Assembly: GCF_964355755.1 (NCBI RefSeq) | Contig: NC_092672.1 | Coordinates: 2,792,001-2,852,000 of the forward strand | Direction: 5' to 3' | Length of the DNA stretch: 60,000 nucleotides | Origin: Antedon mediterranea | Taxonomy: Eukaryota > Echinodermata > Crinoidea > Comatulida > Antedonidae | In this document: one piece after another, positions 53,701-60,000 of the stretch | How the letters are laid out: the number at the start of each line of letters is the position of its first letter | Position numbering within the stretch: the first letter of the stretch is position 1 | Position numbers and translations under genes: made by a program | The notes under the pieces: generated by a model | Database searches by the model: none | Told to the model about the DNA's origin: nothing | What the model saw: only the letters and a program-made list of their open reading frames with translations

Positions 53701-56700
53701 TGTTTTCACACTGTGCTAAAACAAAGAAAGTAGATTTGCTTTAAATACACTAAATCCTTATAATCACTTTGTTTTAAAATCCTTGTTCATTGAATTTGTT
53801 CTATAATATTCTTTTGTTGTTGAATCAATTTGATTTGGAATTGTATAATATAAACAGTTAGCACACTCAATTAGTTACTAGACTGTTAAAGTGCAAATCC
53901 CACACATAATGATGACGTGTAGACAACTAATGCTTAAAGTACTTTCAACTTCTTATTAGATATAATCATCTGCCGCGTGTACTTATAAGTAGTGCGGCTC
54001 GTTTCAGTCTTGATCGAACTCGGCATGCCCAATTCAAATTATCAATAGCCATTGTGTGACCTCTGACCCTTGTCCCATCCACCAGTGAGATGTATAGCAG
54101 TTGCCATTGGTCACCCATGATACCACCTGCCTTACCAATTTTTTTTTTTCAAAACAATTTAAAATGGTCATATTTGATTGTTTGTTGTCGTTGACATTGC
54201 TTGTTTCGATTCCTTGAGTATCTGATTTGTTCTTCACTAGTAAAATTTCCTTTTTCTCTGAACCCACATTTTCTTAAGCTTTGTCCACACTATCAAAAAA
54301 TAGTGTGATGTGCCCAAATATGGTAGTGATATGTCCAAATATGGTAGTGATATGTCCAAATATGGTAGTGATATGACATAATATATGAGCACATCACATA
54401 AAGTTTGATAGTGTAAACAGAGCTTTAGCTCCTCTCTGTGTAATGATTCACTAATATGCATTGCTAGCCATGCGTTGCGTTTTGTATATAAAATTTAAAA
54501 CATTGATTTTGCTGTAGGTATATTTTATACTTTATTTTAGACTATGTATCACTCAGTAGTACTAGTACGTCTATCTAAATCTAAATTCTGTTCAGCTGTG
54601 CTAAAGTATATTCAATTCTTTTGACCCAAAAAAGACCTAAAATGCTGCTACTAAAATAAAGAGGTTTTATGAAACTTGTGGTTATTATTTGGTTTAATTA
54701 GAATATATTAATATTCATAGGATCAGATTCTAATAACCTACTCTAGACTAAATCATTATATATTGATTATTTATCAAGAAATGTTTTTTAAATTTTTGCT
54801 TGAGGATTTTAAAATAATGTTTGCCCACTAGTTGTATTAAAATTTTGTGTAGAAATAGAAGTAAAATTCTGGTTATATATTCGATCGATAGTAAAGTTCT
54901 GGGTTAAAGTTTGTTTCAGTACCTTTTTAGATAATTTTAAACGATACCAGCCGAAGGATAGTAATAACCAGCCCAACTCAACTTTAGTTTACATTACAAA
55001 TAAGATAGTTTAGGCAAAAAAATACATTTTATTTATTTAATTTTAAGAGGGACTGTACAGTGCATCAATAACACCTTTTGGGCACAAAATCTTTTACAAC
55101 TGCTGTGCATTAGGCCTATAGTACAATGATTACCACATACTGTAGTTAGATTTTGTATTAAATCAATCATCTAAATCTATTCTTCACTGGGAAGAGCTTT
55201 AAACATAATTATGTTTATTATTAGTGGTGTTTTAATTCTTTTTATATTATACACCAGGGAATAATAATATAAGACAATAGAAAGTGTTCATTTCTTGTCC
55301 CATTAATGAAAGAAACTGTCACTTTATCAGATCTATAATTTTAGAATTTTAGTGGTTATGTGGCTTGCCACCTGTCCTCTAACCTGACAATCACTGGTTC
55401 AATTCCAGACGGAGTTGTGTATAAAGTTGGGAGCAGCTGGTGTGATTGTACAACCCGGCATGCATTCTGGAGACATTCAGTTCGCAGGCAATACAAAACA
55501 ACTTACGTTTAGTTTACGGGCAAACTTATGTAATGCTCAAAGTAATACATGATCATCTAGTTAAAATTCAGTTTTACGCTAATTAGAATAATAGCTTTAT
55601 AATTCATTAACAATGGTAGCCCAAAGCCAAATGATTTTTACGATGAAGCATTTGCCAGGCACTCATCAGTTACTGCACATAGCTGTTACCTACATCTAGA
55701 GCCTGGGTTTTTGTTGTTAATGATGGCAAGATATTAACTTGTGATTTATATGTCGTGGGCTTGTCATTTAGCTTCTCTAATGTACTGCCTCATTCAGGCT
55801 AAGCCTATGGATATACAAGGTCTTCTGCAGTGTAACCTCTACCTACATAATTCACATTGTCAACAGTATTGGATTTACTGCCAGATTCTCCTTCCTTTTA
55901 TTGTGTACCTGCTTTCTTTATTGTAGTCTTTTATTTATGGAAGTTTTTTATTTGTAACCATTCTATACATTAATCTTACAGTGCTCCATTATTCCACCAA
56001 TCAACTCTTTGTTAACCCTTTAATTTCAATGTTTGTTATTTTCGCAGCCCATTTTTTTATACAGCCTTAATTACTGTATGTAGCAATTTTTTATATTAAG
56101 TTAGTTTACTAACTACTTTGTTGCATTTTTTTTATGTTGCCATTTATTTTAACTTAAATTTCCTTAATAATTTTTCAAGATCATAAATTCTTACTATTTA
56201 ATTGTTTATTTTTTAATTCAGGAGTTTAATATTTTAATTTTACGAGGGTTTCATTTCATACAATTTATATTTTATTATTAAACGCTTGCAAACATTTGAT
56301 ATGGTAGTAAACTTATAGCTAAGTATTTAATTGTTTAAAAACAGAGGTATACAATAAACCGAAACAGTCTAGGAGGACAGAAAGATTCTGTAAGGACGAA
56401 TATTAAGAAGCTCTATAGTAAAATATAACTGTTTTCCCTTTGACAAACAAATAGTTTGAAGTAAGTAAGGGTTGGGAATGTTTATTATAAACTTATGGGA
56501 ATTTACCTTTTCCATTTGGAAAGGTCATTTACTGGGTTAATCACTTTCCCTGTTCACTTCCTGACATTATACAATCCATTCCCAGATTCATTCAAGGCTT
56601 TCCCCCATCTGTGCTTCCTCCCATTCTGTTCCGAGACTGCATTGTCATTTTCCTTGCTCTGTTTACCTTGGGAAGCAAATAAGGAAATTGGATGGGGAAA

Positions 56701-59700
56701 ATAAAACTGAAAGCTGTTGGGAAATCTATTGTATGTGATCAGATCAGACAGATTGTATGCGATGGTACATGGATACGTCTATTACTTTTTAATATATAAG
56801 TAAAAATAACTTTTACATCATGATTGAATTGAATTGAATTATATTTAAATGGAATTAAACAATATAAAAGTAATATTTAAAAATAAAATCCTATATATGA
56901 CCCAAATCATACTTTATATAAATGTAGGGTGATTTTTCAAAAAAGACTATATTTTAGATAAGAATATGAGTCTATTACTTTTTATTTGTATTGTAAAAAT
57001 GAAATTTAAATCTTAAAATAATTGAATAAAGTAAATTCTATTTTAACGGAATTAAACAATATAAAAGTAAAATCTAAAAATAAAATCCTATGTACCCAAA
57101 TCATACTTTATATAAAAGTAGGGTGATTTTTAAAAATAGACTACTGTATATAATTAAAAAGAACCTCATTAACTGCACTCAGCACGAGTCTGCTTCAATT
57201 GTGCTTATGGGAGCATTAAAAACTAATTCGTACGAAAATCATATTTCTGACATAAAAGTATGCCGCTTGAATTCACTATGAATGGAAAATAACTAGAGAC
57301 ATATTAATGTCAATGAAAAATATATGTCGGGTAATTGATGACTTTTAATTTTTTTATTTATTGAATGATGGTTCAGAACCGTTTTTTTTTTGTATAAAAA
57401 CATTAATACTTTATTTTATTGATTATTTTATTATATCCAGTTAGATTATAAAAACAGATTATCTAGGTTTTAAGAATTAAGAGAATATTTAAGATGCAAT
57501 GAAAATGCACAATTTAAAATGTAACATTTGCTAAAACATAAAAAAAAATTACAGAATTTATATAAATTAAAATTCATACTTAATAATGTAGTTTTAATAA
57601 CCGTTGAAAATTATTTGAATATTTAATTCTTTTCATTTGATTGATTAAAAAAAAATGTATGCTAAGAAATACATCTGTCCATGCTTTAGAACATAAGGCT
57701 GTGTTTAGTATATGATTTGGACCTAGGTCCTGTGTTTGGTAGGCAAGAAAGCAGGTTAACTACCACCACATTACACATTATTCAATTACCATTCATAAAT
57801 ATATTGAAAAGCAAAAAGGCATTAAAAAAGTGATTGGTACTGGCGTGCTGTGGTGTCAAACCAAGTAGATATCTCGATCTGCATATTTATTTTTTGGCTT
57901 GGAATTGGTCTGTTAAGCAGGTTGAGGTTCAACAGAATTACATCTTCAATTTATATTGCTATAAACTTAATGTATTTAAAATGGCATAATGGAAGTTTAT
58001 CGTGTTAACCTTTTTTTGAATTAATTCTAGGAATTTCCAATCCCAGAACAAGTATTGAAAACCACATTTATGTCGGTTGTTGGTGCTCTTCTTGACGAGC
58101 AGGTGAGGACAGGTGTTGTATTTCATTTTATGTTTGTTGTCTAAAGCTCTGTCCACACTATCAAACTTTATGTGACAAAAAAAGGTGATGTGCCCATAGA
58201 TGGGCATGATGATGTCATATCATTACCATATTTCGGCATATCACTACCATATTTTGGCACATCACACTTTTTTTGTCAAACTAGTTTGATAGTATAGACA
58301 GAGCATTACACAATATCAATATTGCTTTGGTTGAAAGATAAAATAATTTCCTAATATGAATTGCCTATTCAAATTTCTTGCAACTGGGAAGGGGACACTA
58401 TTAAGGGGACACTCTATAAAGTGTTTCCTATATATTTGCTGCTCCTGAAAGTAAAAAAAAGAAGGGATTTTCTTGTTTATTTAATAGATTTGTTTATGAC
58501 AAAAAGCCCCAAATAAATAGTATTATTTATGTACAATACATTAAAGAAATAAAATGGTAATTTACAATTCTAAAGCTGTGTCTATACTTTACACACTTTG
58601 ACAAAAAAAAGTGTGATGTGCCCAAATATGGTAGTGATATGACATCATCATGTCCATATATGGGCACATCACACATTTTTTTGTCACATAAAGTTTTATA
58701 GTGTAGACTTAACATAGAACTGACCAATTCATTATGTAGCTTGAATTGAATACTGAATATTGGTAAGAAAGGTCATGTGAATTGAGTTTAAAACAATTGT
58801 TTTATTCCATAATTATTATTGTAACCTAGATTACAGTTGTAAAACACAGCCATCATTGAGCCCTCATATATCTCTTCTACAGTATGACAAAGTAATAAAA
58901 ATATGCATGGTAAAATGTGCGTACTCTACGAAACCCATTAGCCTTGTATTGTAAAATTAGATACACACAAGTGGTTAGTGGATTAGTAAGGCTTTTAGGT
59001 TTTATTGTTGTGTGCTTTCTGTCTATTAGCAGGACCAAAATTAGGACAAGGTTGACAGAGTCATGCATCGTTATTAGAGGGAGACATTTATAATTTACTT
59101 GATCTCATATTGTATCCAATATCCTATACTGTATATTGTACGTTTAAGTTTAGTACATACTGTAAGAGGTATAGCTGACTCATTTGAATTTTGCTTAAGC
59201 TTGCCCTGTCCAGCATTTTTTTCATCTCTTTTTTATATATATTGTATTGATTTGCTGGTCAAATAAAATAAATTAAACATAATCTTATCCATCCATCCAT
59301 TTTCTCATGTATCACCCCATATGCATTGCTTAGTCTATTTTGTGCCTAGCTTACCTGGATAAACCAACAATGACCCTTTTTCCGAGGAGAGAGGGATACA
59401 ATTACAGAAAAAAAGAAATACTGTTGAGCACCCCTTTTGGATTATGATACTGTGCGCTACCCGCACCCTTATACCTTTGCCCTCATATCATAGAATACCA
59501 ACACCACTGTTTGTTGTTTTAACAACATCTGTGTGCCTGACTGTTTTAACAAACTGCACATGCATTTACATTGTGATGCTACCAAGTATGGCTGTCTGCA
59601 AAAAACAATGTTCGCAATATTTGTTTTCTCATTGCTCGATATATTTACTGTATTAGATTTGTAGTCGTGTACTGTATTGTTATTATTTTCTGCCATAAGA

Positions 59701-59877
59701 AATAGCCGTTCTTCAAATTTCTTTATAGGGTCCTGAGAAAGCAGGTTGTTTTGTGAAGGATTTCATCCTGGTACAATTGATTGGAAAAGATCTCATGCAA
59801 ATATGGAATCCAGTTGATCCAATGACCATCCTACTGGAGAACATTGACGACAGTAAAAGAGATCTAGTAGAACCTAG
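38674..59877 (+). CDS. MRPL44: mitochondrial large ribosomal subunit protein mL44, seven joined exons, 3' end outside window
   Basis: A structural protein of the mitochondrial 39S ribosomal subunit; the family carries an RNase III-like fold followed by a double-stranded-RNA-binding domain. Joining 38674-38752, 40642-40762, 45044-45231, 47037-47112, 47730-47814, 58031-58102 and 59729-59877 gives one open frame of 256 codons plus two bases, with every junction in phase and every intron GT-AG. Landmarks that match animal mL44 in order are ELYAFGKRLGEEFS, then CYIEREERKR, then LPQEGIK, then LTLSAEFPIPEQVL, then VVGALLDEQGPEKA, then FVKDFILVQLIGKDL. Residues 1-26 look like a mitochondrial presequence (Arg, Lys and His, no acidic residue). 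About 80 residues, including the dsRNA-binding part, are missing because the window ends in intron 7. The identity is recalled from knowledge of the family, not from a search. Confidence 0.9.
39511..39585 (+). mobile_element. tRNA-like SINE head with polymerase III boxes and T-run
   Basis: A box TGGCTTAGTGG at 39514, B box GGTTTCGATTC at 39553, then a run of about a dozen T after GGTACGC. Spacing suits a tRNA-derived head. No proper acceptor stem or CCA-ready end, so it is a SINE or tRNA pseudogene, not a working tRNA. Confidence 0.6.
39712..39776 (+). mobile_element. possible tRNA-like SINE head
   Basis: AACTGCAGTTGGTC resembles a degraded A box, and AGGTTCAAATC at about 39756 resembles a B box at the right distance. 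Confidence 0.35.
40268..40381. mobile_element. MITE (AAGCTCTGTCTACACTATC family), compact copy
   Basis: Left AAGGTCTGTCTACACTATCA, right TTTGATAGTGTAGACAGAGC plus TT; 114 bases. One of the shortest copies with both ends. Confidence 0.85.
40492..40626 (+). repeat. 36-bp tandem repeat next to the MRPL44 exon 2 acceptor
   Basis: AGTATATAAG starts at 40492, 40523, 40559 and 40595; the last three units are 36 bases and nearly identical, the first lacks five bases. The array ends about 16 bases before the acceptor AG at 40641. Confidence 0.9.
40642..40762 (+). CDS. MRPL44: MRPL44 exon 2
   Basis: Acceptor ACTACAG at 40641, donor TG|GTAAGT at 40762. The exon encodes KRDHTRWFRPML, a lysine-rich linker, and HKENW; the Trp codon is split across the intron (TG plus G of exon 3). 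This is the basic region between the presequence and the RNase III-like domain of mL44. A 36-bp tandem array runs to within about 20 bases of the acceptor. Confidence 0.85.
41317..41427. mobile_element. MITE (AAGCTCTGTCTACACTATC family), left end damaged
   Basis: Interior GTGTGATATGCCCAAATATG and right end GTGTAGACAGACAGAGCTT with a four-base stutter. Confidence 0.7.
42287..42453. mobile_element. MITE with internal 20-odd-base repeats
   Basis: Left AAGCTCTGTC, right GTGTAGACAATGCTT. The centre repeats CATATCACTACCATATTT about three times. Confidence 0.75.
42470..42676. mobile_element. MITE with expanded internal repeats
   Basis: Left AAGCTCTGTTTACACTATCA, right GATATAGTGTAGACAAAGCT plus T. 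Four units of GCATATCACTACCATATTT or close variants. Lies 16 bases after the previous copy. Confidence 0.8.
43149..43292. mobile_element. MITE (AAGCTCTGTCTACACTATC family), well preserved
   Basis: Left AAGCTCTGTCTACACTATCA, right TTTGATAGTGTAGACAGAGC plus TT. Preceded by TTA and followed by TA, in line with a TA target. Confidence 0.9.
44375..44627 (+). repeat. 23-bp tandem repeat, eleven units
   Basis: Unit GCACACCCTTACTTAATATT plus TAA, starting at 44375 and every 23 bases to 44605. A few units read GCCCACCC or GAACACCC; otherwise identical. Confidence 0.95.
45044..45231 (+). CDS. MRPL44: MRPL44 exon 3 (start of RNase III-like domain)
   Basis: Acceptor TTGATAG, donor AAAAG|GTTTGT. The 62 codons include NYSSELYAFGKRLGEEFS, LRAAFTNKCYIEREERKRG and LGLDGDSALVQLQDN. 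This is the first helix pair of the RNase III-like fold as seen in animal mL44 (AFG, RL, E-FS, AF-N-CYI and EE-KR spaced as in the family), and the strongest single piece of evidence for the gene. Confidence 0.93.
45232..47036 (+). other. MRPL44 intron 3
   Basis: A+T-rich, with a short ATTAATGTTATGTT repeat near 45.50 kb. No other structure seen. Confidence 0.6.
47037..47112 (+). CDS. MRPL44: MRPL44 exon 4
   Basis: Acceptor TTTTCTCAG, donor ATTAA|GTAAGT. It encodes G-IEFISEYVLTYL, then LPTLPQEGI with the Lys codon split (AA plus A). The P-EGIK ending matches the family just before the next helix of the RNase III-like domain. Confidence 0.87.
47113..47729 (+). other. MRPL44 intron 4
   Basis: The shortest intron of the gene (617 bases). 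Nothing notable apart from its long T-run acceptor. Confidence 0.7.
47730..47814 (+). CDS. MRPL44: MRPL44 exon 5
   Basis: A long T-run acceptor ending TTTTTTCAG, donor GCG|GTAAGA. It encodes AICDFLLDTDTIVNISSNLG and VPDLTLSA, the segment that in mL44 replaces the RNase III signature region. The exon ends in phase 0, as exon 6 requires. Confidence 0.87.
48010..48523 (+). repeat. about 240-bp diverged tandem duplication
   Basis: TTATAATATAATAATTATGT begins both halves (about 48012 and 48249), and both end with AGGTCAAAGGTTAATAGGTC. Internal differences and indels show it is old. Confidence 0.8.
50391..50955 (+). repeat. three tandem units of about 187 bp, each containing a MITE
   Basis: CCTAGTTATTATGCAGATGT starts units at 50396, 50584 and 50770. 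Each carries AAGCTCTGACAAAA on the left and TTTGATAGTGTAGACAATCC on the right (MITE parts 50430-50571, 50617-50757, 50804-50945). Units are almost identical, including the unusual right end AATCCTT. Confidence 0.9.
51081..51470 (+). repeat. second tandem series sharing the same core as the 50.4-kb array
   Basis: CCCAGCCTAG occurs at 51081, 51259 and 51422, each followed by GTTTGGGGATGTTAGGAATA. Unit lengths are about 178 and 163 bases. The core is that of the MITE-containing units just upstream (from CCCAGCCTAG at 50391), but with no MITE. Confidence 0.85.
52893..52995. mobile_element. truncated copy of the palindromic MITE
   Basis: AAGCTTGGTTCCCAGTAGGA, CGCAACGCAAGGACG and TGACCAATGACAAGCGA match the left half of the 35.7-kb element; the right half is missing. 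Confidence 0.75.
54276..54425. mobile_element. MITE (AAGCTCTGTCTACACTATC family) with repeated centre
   Basis: Left AAGCTTTGTCCACACTATCA, right TTTGATAGTGTAAACAGAGC plus TT. CCAAATATGGTAGTGATATG appears about three times. Confidence 0.85.
55340..55415 (+). mobile_element. tRNA-like SINE head
   Basis: TAGTGGTTATGTGG (A-box-like, D-arm TAGTGGTTA) and CTGGTTCAATTCC (B box) about 35 bases apart; no paired acceptor stem. Confidence 0.45.
57712..57772 (-). mobile_element. tRNA-like SINE head, minus strand
   Basis: On the minus strand TGGTGGTAGTTAACCTG is A-box-like and GACCTAGGTCCAAATC B-box-like. No complete tRNA fold. Confidence 0.4.
58031..58102 (+). CDS. MRPL44: MRPL44 exon 6
   Basis: Acceptor TTAATTCTAG, donor GAGCAG|GTGAGG; exactly 24 codons in phase 0 on both sides. 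It encodes EFPIPEQVLKTTFMSVVGAL and LDEQ, a well conserved mL44 stretch (EFP-P--VL--TF--V-GALL). It is separated from exon 5 by about 10.2 kb of repeat-rich intron and followed within about 45 bases by a MITE. Confidence 0.92.
58144..58307. mobile_element. MITE (AAGCTCTGTCTACACTATC family)
   Basis: Left AAGCTCTGTCCACACTATCA, right TTTGATAGTATAGACAGAGC plus ATT. Flanked by TA on both sides. It starts 41 bases after the exon 6 donor. Confidence 0.88.
58573..58710. mobile_element. MITE (AAGCTCTGTCTACACTATC family)
   Basis: Left AAGCTGTGTCTATACTTTAC, right AAGTTTTATAGTGTAGACTT; both ends more diverged than the neighbouring copy. Confidence 0.8.
59729..59877 (+). CDS. MRPL44: MRPL44 exon 7, last exon in the window
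   Basis: Acceptor TTCTTTATAG, donor CCTAG|GTAAAG. It encodes GPEKAGCFVKDFILVQLIGK, DLMQIWNPVDPMTILLENID and a charged end. GPE, F--DF, GK-L, W and NPM match the family (here DPM). The codon is open after two bases, so at least one more exon, carrying the dsRNA-binding part and the stop, must follow outside the window. Confidence 0.92.
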
Positions 59878-59921
59878 GTAAAGTTTGGGAATATTGCCAG
59901 TTGCTATTGGTTATATACTTA

Positions 59922-60000
59922 CTAAAGATGTATTGTCACCTAATAACATGAACAAATAAGATTAATGAAAAAAAAAAAAAGACTTTTATAATAGTAAAAC
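59922..60000 (+). mobile_element. start of a MITE with TAAAGATGTATTGTC end, cut by the window edge
   Basis: TAAAGATGTATTGTCACC repeats the left end of the 13.0-kb element. It lies in MRPL44 intron 7, and the other end is outside the window. Confidence 0.5.

Larger units (their letters stand above)
47815..58030 (+). other. MRPL44 intron 5 (10.2 kb)
   Basis: By far the longest intron. Holds a diverged duplication (48.0-48.5 kb), a compound tandem array (50.39-51.46 kb), MITEs (including 54.28 kb), a palindromic-MITE fragment (52.89 kb) and two tRNA-like heads (55.35 and 57.7 kb). I found no other gene in it. Confidence 0.65.
58103..59728 (+). other. MRPL44 intron 6
   Basis: Carries two MITE copies in its first 610 bases; nothing else supported. 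Confidence 0.6.

Noticed and set aside
54034-54461. Minus-strand frames of about 75 codons in MRPL44 intron 5
   Set aside because: One runs across the 54.28-kb MITE and repeats its SLPYLDI unit; the other is low-complexity and unsupported.

Overview
This is a eukaryotic window, and almost certainly from an animal. It is A+T-rich by eye, has long introns with GT-AG borders, and is full of short inverted-repeat transposons, minisatellites and tRNA-like SINE heads. Two protein-coding genes can be supported, arranged head to head. The palindrome TAGGCCTA is unusually frequent, the MITE load is high, and the mitochondrial ribosomal protein is very vertebrate-like. Together these suggest a marine invertebrate deuterostome, an echinoderm being my best guess. 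That placement is inference.

Left and centre (about 15-34.5 kb, minus strand): a C2H2 zinc-finger gene. One large exon (32193-34508) encodes about 760 residues with six or seven good zinc fingers, a basic nuclear-localisation-like stretch and a Gln-rich coiled coil. Its apparent stop codon lies inside a strong splice donor. Two small minus-strand exons far downstream (21173-21239 and 15261-15341) fit in phase and would replace the last residue with a CxxC plus coiled-coil tail ending in a real stop. An unassigned protein-like exon candidate (24374-24636) lies between them.

Right (38.7-60 kb, plus strand): MRPL44, encoding mitochondrial ribosomal protein mL44 (RNase III-like fold). Seven exons can be joined in frame from 38674 to 59877: a mitochondrial presequence, then the RNase III-like domain. 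The C-terminal double-stranded-RNA-binding part must lie beyond the window. Intron 5 is about 10 kb and is packed with MITEs and tandem duplications.

The remainder (1-15 kb and the intronic or intergenic space) holds no gene I can defend. It carries many non-autonomous elements: about 15 copies of one MITE family with the inverted end AAGCTCTGTCTACACTATC; three Harbinger/Tourist-like elements with GGCC- or GGGGCGG-type ends; a palindromic MITE with CGCAACGCAAGGACG arms; a family carrying a 48-bp module that has expanded into a minisatellite at 21.9 kb; and tRNA-like SINE heads. A perfect 24-bp-arm hairpin at 12.27 kb is unexplained. I see no prokaryotic-style system, no CRISPR array and no viral gene.
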